From JANQRZ01 sp965214485 (GTDB taxonomy: Bacteria > Bacteroidota > Rhodothermia > Rhodothermales > JANQRZ01): a stretch of 64,000 nucleotides of DNA. Position 1 is the stretch's first letter, and each line of letters starts with the position of its first letter. The stretch covers positions 124,001 to 188,000 of the forward strand of contig CBDCBW010000012.1 of NCBI GenBank assembly GCA_965214485.1, written 5' to 3'. Below are positions 50,987 to 58,781 of the stretch, one piece after another. Below the pieces are notes generated by a model. It was not told where the DNA came from and made no database searches. It saw only the letters and a program-made list of their open reading frames with translations. A program made the translations under genes and the position numbers.

Positions 50987-52552
50987 ATGCCGCTCCCCGC
51001 CGCCATGCCCGACGCCACCGAAGCCCAAAACCTCTCGCCGCTGCTCCAAGCCGTCCGCGCGCCGATCTCCGAGGCCAACCCCGTCGGCGAGGACGTGACC
51101 TACGAGGACAGCTTCCAGCAGCTCAAGGCCGAGGTAGACAAGCTCCAGAGCGCGAACGCCGACGCCGACTTCGAGCGCATCGTCGCGCTCGGGCGGCGCG
51201 TCCTCGCCGAGCAGTCGAAGGACCTCACGGCAGCGGCGTATCTCAGCGTTGGTCTCGTCCGCACCGGGGGCGTCGCGGGCGTGGCCGAGAGCGTGGACGC
51301 GGCGCGCCTGCTCTGCGAGACCTACTGGGACGACCTCTACCCGCCCGTCCGGCGGATGGCGGCGCGCAAGAACGCGCTCCAGCTCCTCATCGACCGCTCG
51401 CACGACTGGCTCGACGCCGCCAAGCCGAAGCGCGGCGACGACGAGGCGCTCGGGCGCGCGCTCGCCAGCTACAAAGCGCTCCAGGCCCTGGCGATGGAGC
51501 AGATGGCCGAGCACGCGCCCGTCGTCAGCAAGATGACGAGCCTCCTCGAGGCCAAGCTCCGCGCGGTGCCGAAAGCGCCCGCGCCGCCCTCCGGCGACGG
51601 GGCCGTCGGCGAGGCCGTTCCGCCCGGTGCCGCCGCCGGAGAGCTTCGCAGCCCGGCGAATGCGGCCGACGCCGTGGTGGCCGCCGCCGCCTTCCTCCAC
51701 GGGCACGACAAGACCGACCCCGCGCCGTTCCGCCTCGCCCGCGCGCTCCACTGGGGCGGCCTCCTCGGCGCGCCGCCCGCCGAGGACGGCCAGACCCTCG
51801 TCCCGCCGTTCGTCGGGCAGCGCAAGACCTTCCTCGACGGACTCCTCGACCGGGCGCAGTTCGCCGAGCTCGTCAGCGAGGCCGAGGAGACCTTCCGCGA
51901 GCAGCCGTTCTGGCTCGACCTCCAGCGCTACGTCGTCACCGGCCTCGACGCGCTCGGCGCGCCGCTGGCTCCGGCGCGCGACGGGGTCGTCGAAGACCTC
52001 GTCGGCCTCGTCCGCCGCTTCCCGGACCTCCCGGCGCTGGCCTTCAACGACGGCACCCCGTTCGCCGACGCCGCGACGCGCGAGTGGATCGAGGTCCGCA
52101 TCCGCCCCGCGCTCGGCGGCGGCGAGGCCGAGCCCGTGCCGCCCTCCGGCGAGGCCACCGCCCTCGACGTCGCCTACGCCGAGGCTCGGACGCGCCTCGC
52201 CTCGGGCGACCTCGACGCCGCCATCGCCGCCCTCACCGAGGCCGCCGATGCGGCCGGCCGCGACCGCTTCCGGCGGCGGTTCTACCTGGCCTCGCTGTGC
52301 CTGCGCGGCGGCCGGCCCGCCGTCGCCCGCCCGGTCCTCGAAGCGCTCGACGCCGAGATCGCCGCGCACCGGCTCGACGCGTGGGACCCGGGGCTCGCGC
52401 TCGAAGTGTGGACCGCCCTCCACGGGTGCTACACCGCGCTCCGGCGCTCGTCCGACGACCCTGCCCTCGCCCTCGCTGCCGAGCGCGTCTTCGGCAAGGT
52501 CTGCGCGGCGGCACCGGGCCGCGCGCTCGCCCTCGCCGCCGGGACGGCGTAG
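50987..52552 (+). CDS. tssA: T6SS assembly protein TssA
   Basis: 521 residues from the ATG at 50987. An ImpA-type N-terminal domain (about 12-130; LLQAVRAPISEANPVGEDVTYEDSF with the conserved PxGxD-like core; ETYWDDLYPPVRRMAARKNAL) precedes a variable region and a C-terminal VasJ-type helical domain (GLLDRAQFAELVSEAEETFREQPFWLDLQRY). TssA recruits and caps the growing sheath at the baseplate. The family length varies; this is among the longer TssA forms. It follows tagF after 83 nt that consist almost entirely of 13-bp repeats. Confidence 0.9.
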   Translation: MPLPAAMPDATEAQNLSPLLQAVRAPISEANPVGEDVTYEDSFQQLKAEVDKLQSANADADFERIVALGRRVLAEQSKDLTAAAYLSVGLVRTGGVAGVAESVDAARLLCETYWDDLYPPVRRMAARKNALQLLIDRSHDWLDAAKPKRGDDEALGRALASYKALQALAMEQMAEHAPVVSKMTSLLEAKLRAVPKAPAPPSGDGAVGEAVPPGAAAGELRSPANAADAVVAAAAFLHGHDKTDPAPFRLARALHWGGLLGAPPAEDGQTLVPPFVGQRKTFLDGLLDRAQFAELVSEAEETFREQPFWLDLQRYVVTGLDALGAPLAPARDGVVEDLVGLVRRFPDLPALAFNDGTPFADAATREWIEVRIRPALGGGEAEPVPPSGEATALDVAYAEARTRLASGDLDAAIAALTEAADAAGRDRFRRRFYLASLCLRGGRPAVARPVLEALDAEIAAHRLDAWDPGLALEVWTALHGCYTALRRSSDDPALALAAERVFGKVCAAAPGRALALAAGTA

Positions 52553-52642
52553 GCCCAGGCCGGGCCGATTTAACCCCCTCCACTTTCAGCCTTTTACCCT
52601 ACCTTCCTGAACCCCTCACCCATCCCCAACCGAGGCACCCTC

Positions 52643-53164
52643 ATGGCTCAAAGTTTTCAGCGCGAAAAACCACCCGCCCGCATCAACCTCTTCCTGGAAG
52701 TCGAGAAAGGCGGGGCCCAGCAGAAGCTCGAGCTCCCGATGCGGCTCCTCGTCATGGGCGACTACAAAGGCCGCCCGGACGACACGCCGCTCGCCGAGCG
52801 CGAGCTGATCAACCTCAACAAGGACAACTTCGAGGACGTCCTCAAGTCGATGGACGTCAAGCTCGAATACACCGTCCCGGACGCGCTCTCCGGCGGCGAA
52901 GACGAGGAGATGAAGGTCGAGCTCGACATCAAGTCGATGAAGTCCTTCAGCCCCGAGGAGGTCGCCAAGCAGGTCCCGCAGCTCAACCGGATGCTCGCCA
53001 TGCGGAACCTCCTCCAAGACCTCCGCAACCGCGTCGTCTCGGCCAACGACTTCCGCAAGCAGCTCGAAGGCATCGTCAAGGACGAGGACGCCCTCGCCGC
53101 GCTCGCCGCCGAGCTCGACCAGTTCGTCCAGGCCGACGACGCCGACGGCGAACCCGAAGGCTGA
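52643..53164 (+). CDS. tssB: T6SS sheath small subunit TssB (VipA)
   Basis: 173 residues. Typical opening SFQREKPPARINLFLEVEKG, then LPMRLLVMGDYKGRPDDTPL and KSMKSFSPEEVAKQVPQLNRML. TssB pairs with TssC to build the contractile sheath. It is followed by tssC after 43 nt. Confidence 0.96.
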   Translation: MAQSFQREKPPARINLFLEVEKGGAQQKLELPMRLLVMGDYKGRPDDTPLAERELINLNKDNFEDVLKSMDVKLEYTVPDALSGGEDEEMKVELDIKSMKSFSPEEVAKQVPQLNRMLAMRNLLQDLRNRVVSANDFRKQLEGIVKDEDALAALAAELDQFVQADDADGEPEG

Positions 53165-53207
53165 CCCCCGCCCCTCCGACCCTTCCCGACCCTAGACTCC
53201 CGAAATC

Positions 53208-54737
53208 ATGGCTGAGACCCAACAAGCCGGGGCCGCCGCGGCCGCCGCGACTGAAGAGAAAGGCAGCATCCTCGATTCCATCTTCCAGCAGGTCGCCGTC
53301 GCCGCGCCCGAGAGCGCCGTCCACGTCGGCGAGTTCGACGACGTGACGGCGAATGCCGACAAGCCGCGCGGGGCCGTCGTCGCCGCCGCGCTCCGCGTCT
53401 TCGTCGACGCCGTCAACGACCTCGAAAGCCCGGTCGAGAAGGTCGACAAAGAGCTCATCGACTCGATGGTCGCGCAGCTCGACCACAAGCTCTCCCAGCA
53501 GCTCGACGCGATCATGCACCACGAAGCGTTCCAGGAGAGCGAGTCCTCGTGGCGCAGCCTGAAGTTCCTCGTCGACCGGACGGACTTCCGCAAGAACGTC
53601 AAGGTCGAGGTCGTCAACTGCTCGAAAGAGGACCTCTTGGAGTCGTTCGAGGACGCGCCCGAGCTGATCCAGTCGGCGCTCTACAAGCACGTCTACACGA
53701 ACGCCTACGACCAGCCCGGCGCGGACCCCTACAGCGCGATCGTCACGAACTACGAGTTCAGGAACACGCCGCAGGACGTGGCCCTCATGCAGCAGGCGTC
53801 GAAGGTCGCCGCCGCGGCGCTCTGCCCGTTCGTCGCGTCGGTCGGGCACGAGTTCTTCGGCAAGCCCTCGATGGAGGAGTGGAAGAAAATCCCCGACGTC
53901 TCGGCGCACATGGAGACCGTCGACTTCGTCAAGTGGAACGCATTCCGCGAGAGCCCGGACTCGCGCTACCTCGCCCTCACGTTCCCGCGCTTCATGCTCC
54001 GCCTGCCCTACGGCGAGGACACGGTGCCGGTCAAGAACTTCAACTACAACGAGGACGTCACCGGGGCCGACCACGAGCGCTACCTGTGGGGCAACGCCTC
54101 GTTCGCCTTCGCCGGGAACATGGTCGAGGCGTTCGTGCGCGACGGGTGGAGCGTCCAGATCCGCGGCCCGCAGTCCGGCGGCAAGGTCTCCGACCTGCCG
54201 GTGCACCTCTACGACGTGGGCAAGGGCAAGCAGATGAAAATCCCGACCGAGGTCCCGATCTCGGAGACGCTCGAGTTCGAGTGCGCGAACCTCGGCTTCG
54301 TCCCGCTCTCGATCTACGAGGGCAAGGACTTCGCCTGCTTCTTCTCGGCCAACTCGTCCCAGAAACCGACGCTCTACGACGAGCCTGAGGCGACGGCCAA
54401 CAGCCGCATCAACGCTCGGCTGCCGTACATCATGCTCGGCTCCCGCATTGCGCACTACCTCAAGGTGCTCCAGCGCGAAAACATCGGCGCGACGAAGGAC
54501 GCCGGCCGGATCGAGGAGGAGCTCAACAAGTGGATCAACGGCCTGGTCACCAAGATGCCGAACCCGACCGAGGACATGATCGCCAAGTACCCGCTGCGCA
54601 GCGGCCAGGTGACCGTCCAGGACCTCGACGACAACCCCGGCTTCTACCGCGTCCAGATGGCGATCATGCCGCACTTCCAGATCGAGGGCATGGACATCAA
54701 CCTCTCGATGGTCAGCAAGATGCCGAAGGCGAAGTAG
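53208..54737 (+). CDS. tssC: T6SS sheath large subunit TssC (VipB)
   Basis: 509 residues, standard length. Conserved blocks: ESSWRSLKFLVDRTDFRKNVKV, DPYSAIVTNYEF, RFMLRLPYGEDT, YLWGNASFAFAGNM and the C-terminal DDNPGFYRVQMAIMPHFQIEGMDI. It carries the ClpV-recognised sheath surface together with TssB. A hairpin terminator 22 nt after its stop may end part of the transcript before hcp. Confidence 0.97.
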   Translation: MAETQQAGAAAAAATEEKGSILDSIFQQVAVAAPESAVHVGEFDDVTANADKPRGAVVAAALRVFVDAVNDLESPVEKVDKELIDSMVAQLDHKLSQQLDAIMHHEAFQESESSWRSLKFLVDRTDFRKNVKVEVVNCSKEDLLESFEDAPELIQSALYKHVYTNAYDQPGADPYSAIVTNYEFRNTPQDVALMQQASKVAAAALCPFVASVGHEFFGKPSMEEWKKIPDVSAHMETVDFVKWNAFRESPDSRYLALTFPRFMLRLPYGEDTVPVKNFNYNEDVTGADHERYLWGNASFAFAGNMVEAFVRDGWSVQIRGPQSGGKVSDLPVHLYDVGKGKQMKIPTEVPISETLEFECANLGFVPLSIYEGKDFACFFSANSSQKPTLYDEPEATANSRINARLPYIMLGSRIAHYLKVLQRENIGATKDAGRIEEELNKWINGLVTKMPNPTEDMIAKYPLRSGQVTVQDLDDNPGFYRVQMAIMPHFQIEGMDINLSMVSKMPKAK

Positions 54738-54758
54738 AGCCTGAAGGCGTGCGTGGCT

Positions 54759-54815
54759 ACGTGAGGCGTGGCCTCAGGCCCGGCGGCGGGGCCCGGGCTC
54801 ACGCCTCACGTTTTT
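54759..54815 (+). terminator. Rho-independent terminator after tssC
   Basis: Perfect 12-bp stem ACGTGAGGCGTG (54759-54770) with CACGCCTCACGT (54800-54811), a GC-rich inner segment, and TTTTT right after the stem. Shape and place fit an attenuating terminator between tssC and hcp. Confidence 0.7.
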
Positions 54816-54953
54816 GTCACATCCCGTGGTCTGCTTTTTATGCGCTTCCTGCGTGTCCCCGGGACGGGGAGTTCGCCGTTTCCCCGGTAGACACCCGAAG
54901 CACTACCCGCCGGCTTTACGGCTCCGCTTCACCCCACAAACCAACCCCTGTAC

Positions 54954-54959
54954 GGAGGT
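54954..54959 (+). promoter_or_regulatory. strong Shine-Dalgarno sequence of hcp
   Basis: GGAGGT, 7 nt before the hcp ATG. Canonical sites of this strength are rare at other starts in the window, in line with high production of the tube protein. Confidence 0.7.
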
Positions 54960-54966
54960 ATCCGCT

Positions 54967-55440
54967 ATGCCCCTCGAATGTGCCATGACCTACTCCAACA
55001 GCATCGTCGGCTCGAACACCAAAGGAGGCCGCGCCGACACGTCGGCGGTGATCGAGTTCAAGCACGAAGTCTACAGCCCGGTTGACGTGCAGGAAGGCAG
55101 CGTCACCGGCAGCCGCGTCCACGGCACCGCCGAGGTCACGAAGGAGATCGACACGGCCTCGCCGTCGCTCTACCAAGCCTGCTGCACCGGCCAGACCCTC
55201 GACGAGATCAAGATCGACTTCTACAAGATCACGCCGGCCGGCAAGGAGGAGGTCTACTACACGATCACGATGAGCGGGGTCAAGGTTGCCTCCGTCACCG
55301 ACCACGTGCCGAACACGAAGAACCCGGACTTCGAGAAGATGAACCACCAGGAGCGGGTTCACTTCCTCTACGAGAAGATCAACTGGAAGCACGCCGACGG
55401 CTACGAGTACGAGGACGAGTGGGCCGCGGTGGCGGCCTAG
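54967..55440 (+). CDS. hcp: T6SS tube protein Hcp (TssD)
   Basis: 157 residues from the ATG at 54967. Family blocks: PVDVQEGSVTGSRVHGTAEVTKEID, SLYQACCTGQTLDEIKIDFYKI, YYTITMSGVKVASV and the terminal INWKHADGYEYEDEW. Hexamers stack into the inner tube that carries effectors. The preceding terminator, the strong ribosome-binding site and a 229-nt gap suggest it has its own promoter. Frames extending upstream of the ATG are not coding. Confidence 0.95.
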   Translation: MPLECAMTYSNSIVGSNTKGGRADTSAVIEFKHEVYSPVDVQEGSVTGSRVHGTAEVTKEIDTASPSLYQACCTGQTLDEIKIDFYKITPAGKEEVYYTITMSGVKVASVTDHVPNTKNPDFEKMNHQERVHFLYEKINWKHADGYEYEDEWAAVAA

Positions 55441-55542
55441 TCCGGCTTCCGACGCGGGACGCCGCACGGACCGCGGGCACGGCCCCTCGGGGCTTCCCGC
55501 CGGCTCGTGCGGCGTTTGGCGTCTCCCCCGACCGAGCGGGTG

Positions 55543-55588
55543 CCCGATGAACGCGAGCCTCTACGCCCGATGAACGCGAGCCTCTACG
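55543..55588 (+). repeat. 23-bp tandem duplication spanning the tssE start codon
   Basis: Two perfect copies of a unit running from cccgatgaacgcg to ctctacg (55543-55565, 55566-55588). The first ATG (55547) reads MNASLYAR and stops at 55573 with a TGA that overlaps the second ATG (55570), the true tssE start. The duplication thus created an 8-codon leader coupled by ATGA to tssE. Confidence 0.85.
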
Positions 55589-55989
55589 ACGTACTGCGCG
55601 GGCGCTTCGGCGACGGCCGCCGGGTCGAAGCCGTGCCGCCGGAGGCGCGGCGCGAGGTGAGCATCGTCTCGAACCTCGACCGCCTCCTCAACACCCGGCA
55701 GGGGGCGCTCGCGCACCTCCCGGCCTACGGCCTGCCGGACCTCTGCGAGGTCTACCGCGACATGCCCGGCTCGGTCGTCCAACTCAAGCGCGCGGTGGAG
55801 GCCGCCGTCGAGGCCTTCGAGCCGCGCCTGCGCCGCGTCCGCGTCGAGCACCAATCGACGGACCGCTTCGCGATGCAGCTCGTCTTCCTGCTCACCGCCG
55901 AGACGCTCGACGGCAACCGGGTCCGCTTCAAGACGACGTTCTCGTCGGAAGAGGAGGCCCACGTCTCGCCGGTCGCGAGTCCCCGCTAA
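55570..55989 (+). CDS. tssE: T6SS baseplate wedge protein TssE (gp25-like)
   Basis: 139 residues from the second ATG. The phage gp25-like core is visible: VSIVSNLDRLLNTRQGALAHLPAYGLPDL and IEAFEPRL-type VEAFEPRLRRVRVEHQ. TssE joins TssF and TssG in the baseplate wedge. The duplicated start region puts a short leader ORF before it. TssF follows after 9 nt. Confidence 0.93.
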   Translation: MNASLYDVLRGRFGDGRRVEAVPPEARREVSIVSNLDRLLNTRQGALAHLPAYGLPDLCEVYRDMPGSVVQLKRAVEAAVEAFEPRLRRVRVEHQSTDRFAMQLVFLLTAETLDGNRVRFKTTFSSEEEAHVSPVASPR

Positions 55990-55998
55990 GCACCCGCC

Positions 55999-57747
55999 AT
56001 GAGCCAGCGACGCTACTTCGACGAGGAGATGCGCTACCTCCACGAGGCCGGCAAGGCCTTCGCCGAGGTCCACCCCGAGCAGGCGCGCTACCTCAACGTA
56101 GACAGCCTCACCGACCGCGACCCGTACGTCGAGCGGCTCTTCGAGGGCTTCGCCCTCCTGACGGGCCGCATCCGCGAGCGGCTCGACGACGAGCTGCCGC
56201 AGGTCACCGAGGCGCTGGGCGAGCTGCTGTTCCCGCACTTCCTGCGCCCGGTCCCGTCGCTCTCGCTCGTTGCCTTCCGGGCGAAGCCGGGGCAGGAGGC
56301 CACGACGCTGCCGCGCGGGACCGAGGTGCAGAGCGAGCCGGTGGGGGAGGAGGGGACCGTCTGCCGGTTCGTCACCACGCGCGCCGTCACGGTGCAGCCG
56401 CTCGCCCTCCGCGACGTGGCGCTCGAGTGGGCCGCCGACGGGACGTCGAGCGCGACGCTGTCGTTCGCCCTCGCGCCCGGCGCGGCGTTCGAGCGCCTCG
56501 ACCTGGGTGCGCTCCGGCTCACCTTCCACGCCGACCCGGCGACGGCGGCGGCGATGCACTACTTCGTCACGCAGCGCGTCCGCGCCGTCACGGTCGAGAG
56601 CGGGGCCGCCGGCCCCGGCGAGGCGTCGCTGCGGCTGCACGGGCAGGAGTGGCTACGCCCCGGTGGTCTCGAGGTGGACGAGGCACTCTTGCCCGAGGCC
56701 GAGCGCGCGCCCTCCGGCCTCCGGCTCCTCCAGGAGTACCTCGCCTTCCGCCCCAAGTTCTGGTGCGCCGACCTCCTCGGGCTGGACCGCTTCGAGCCGC
56801 CGGGCGACACCGCCGCCTTCCGCGTGCGGCTCGACTTCGACCGGAGCTTTCCCGAGGCGCAGCGCTTCGGGGCCGCCCAGCTCCGCCTCTTCGCGTCCCC
56901 GGCCGTGAACCTCTTCGCGCAGGACGCCGAGCCGGTCCGCGTGGACCACCGCAGCGCCGAGCACCGGGTGACTGCCGACGTGCGCCGCCGCGCCGGCGTC
57001 GAGGTCTACTCGGTCGAAACAGTCACCGGGATCGAGGACATGACCGGGCGGCGGCACGCCTACCGGCGGCTGCTCTCGCCCGAACGCGCCGAGGGCGGGC
57101 GGACCTACACCGCCACCTCCCGGCGCGGCCTCACCGACCGCTACGAGACCACGCTCGCGCTCCAGGGCGTCGCCCCGACCGACGGCACGCTGCCCACCGA
57201 GACCCTGTCGATCGCCCTCCGCTGCACGAATGGGAGCGCGCCGCGCGAGCACCTCCGCGAGCGGTCCATCACCCGGTTCGCCTCGAAGAGCATCCAGGGC
57301 GTCGAGCTCGAGAACCTCGTCCAGCCGACCCTCATCCGCTACCCGCCGACCGACCGGCCGGACTTCTACTGGATGCTGCTCTCGCACTGGTCGTTCAACT
57401 ACCGCTCGGCGGCGACGCGGGAGGCGCTCGCCGGCACGCTCCGGCTCTACGAGTGGAGCGGCTCGGAGAGCGTCCGCCGCCGCATCGACGGCATCCGGGA
57501 CGTGCGGTGGGCACCGAAGGAGCGCGTCCACCGGGGGGCCGTGCTCCGGGGCAGCGAGGTCACGGTCGAGCTCGACGAGGCGAAGTTCGCGGACGTGGGC
57601 GACGCGGCGCTGCTCGGCCTGGTGCTCAGCCGGTTCTTCGCGTCGTACGCGACGATCAACTCGTTCGTGCACCTCGCCGTCGTGCTCGTGCCCTCGGGCG
57701 AGACGATGCGCTGGGAGCCGGGGCGCGGGGAGCAGCCGCTGCTATGA
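55999..57747 (+). CDS. tssF: T6SS baseplate subunit TssF (VasA/ImpG)
   Basis: 582 residues, normal length. It opens YFDEEMRYLHEAGKAFAEVHPEQARYL with DRDPYVERLFEGFALLTGRI next, the most conserved TssF region; FPHFLRPVPS and the late LLSHWSFNYRSA also match. TssF dimerises around TssG in each wedge. Its stop overlaps the tssG ATG (ATGA, 57744-57747), so the 2:1 partners are translationally coupled. Confidence 0.96.
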   Translation: MSQRRYFDEEMRYLHEAGKAFAEVHPEQARYLNVDSLTDRDPYVERLFEGFALLTGRIRERLDDELPQVTEALGELLFPHFLRPVPSLSLVAFRAKPGQEATTLPRGTEVQSEPVGEEGTVCRFVTTRAVTVQPLALRDVALEWAADGTSSATLSFALAPGAAFERLDLGALRLTFHADPATAAAMHYFVTQRVRAVTVESGAAGPGEASLRLHGQEWLRPGGLEVDEALLPEAERAPSGLRLLQEYLAFRPKFWCADLLGLDRFEPPGDTAAFRVRLDFDRSFPEAQRFGAAQLRLFASPAVNLFAQDAEPVRVDHRSAEHRVTADVRRRAGVEVYSVETVTGIEDMTGRRHAYRRLLSPERAEGGRTYTATSRRGLTDRYETTLALQGVAPTDGTLPTETLSIALRCTNGSAPREHLRERSITRFASKSIQGVELENLVQPTLIRYPPTDRPDFYWMLLSHWSFNYRSAATREALAGTLRLYEWSGSESVRRRIDGIRDVRWAPKERVHRGAVLRGSEVTVELDEAKFADVGDAALLGLVLSRFFASYATINSFVHLAVVLVPSGETMRWEPGRGEQPLL

Positions 57748-58745
57748 CCGACGCCACCCCCGGCCCGGCAGGGCGCGCCGCCGTCCCGGCGAAGGGCATC
57801 TACGCCGACCTCTTCGGCGCGGGCTACCGGTTCGACTTCTTCCAGGCCGTCCGCCTCCTCGAAGCCTACTTCCCCGATGCCCCCGCGCCGGGCACGAGCG
57901 CCGGCGGGGAGCGCATCCGCTTCGTCCCGCACCCGGCGACCGTCTTCCCCGCCTCCGACGTGCGCTCGGTGACGCTCGGGGCCGGCGGGGCCGAGGTGGC
58001 GGTGACGTTCATGGGGCTCTACGGCATCGCCTCGCCCCTCCCGGTGTACCTCTACGAGGACCTCGCGACGGAGGCCCCGGAGACGGACGCGCTCCGGCAC
58101 TTCCTCGACATCTTCAACCACCGGCTCTACAGCTACTTCTACCGAGCCTGGAAAAAGTACCGCCCCGACGAGATCGCCAGCCGGGAGCGGCGGACCCACC
58201 GGCTGCTCGCGGTCGCCGGGCTGGGCACGCCGGCGGTGCTCGACGGGGCCCCGGTCTCCACCGACCGCCTCGCCGGGCTGGCCGGCCTCCTCAACCGCCG
58301 CGTCCGCACCGCCGAAGGGCTGGCGATGCTCCTCGCCGCGTTCACCGACGGGCTGCCGGTCGAGGTCGAGGAGAACGTGCTGCGGCGGGTGCCCGTCGCC
58401 GACCGGCCCCGGCTCGGGCAGGGCGGGGCGCGCGCCACGCTCGGCGGCTCGGCGCTCCTCGGCGCGACGGTGCTCGACGCGGGCGGCAAGTTCCGCGTTG
58501 CCCTCGGCCCGATGGGGCTGGCCGACTTCGAGCGCTACCTCCCCGGCGGCGACCGCGCCCAAGCCCTCGGCTGGCTCGTCGGCCTCTACGCCCCCGACCA
58601 CCTCGACTTCGACGTGCTCCTCCGGCTCCGCGCCGACGAGGTGACCGGCCTCCGCCTCGGGGACCGCTCGGCCCGGCTCGGCGAGAACACCTGGCTGGGC
58701 CGCCCGCCCGACGCTCTCACCGAGCGCCTCGTCGCCTACGCCTGA
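57744..58745 (+). CDS. tssG: T6SS baseplate subunit TssG (VasB/ImpH)
   Basis: 333 residues from the ATG at 57744. Blocks: YRFDFFQAVRLLEAYFP, RIRFVPHPATVFPASDV, FMGLYGIASPLPVYLYEDL, FLDIFNHRLYSYFYRAW and the late LGENTWLG. Coupled to tssF by a 4-nt overlap. The reading frame is open far upstream within tssF, but the conserved region begins near this ATG. Confidence 0.95.
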   Translation: MTDATPGPAGRAAVPAKGIYADLFGAGYRFDFFQAVRLLEAYFPDAPAPGTSAGGERIRFVPHPATVFPASDVRSVTLGAGGAEVAVTFMGLYGIASPLPVYLYEDLATEAPETDALRHFLDIFNHRLYSYFYRAWKKYRPDEIASRERRTHRLLAVAGLGTPAVLDGAPVSTDRLAGLAGLLNRRVRTAEGLAMLLAAFTDGLPVEVEENVLRRVPVADRPRLGQGGARATLGGSALLGATVLDAGGKFRVALGPMGLADFERYLPGGDRAQALGWLVGLYAPDHLDFDVLLRLRADEVTGLRLGDRSARLGENTWLGRPPDALTERLVAYA

Positions 58746-58781
58746 GCTCCCTTCGACTTTCGACTCCCGACCCGTACCGCC

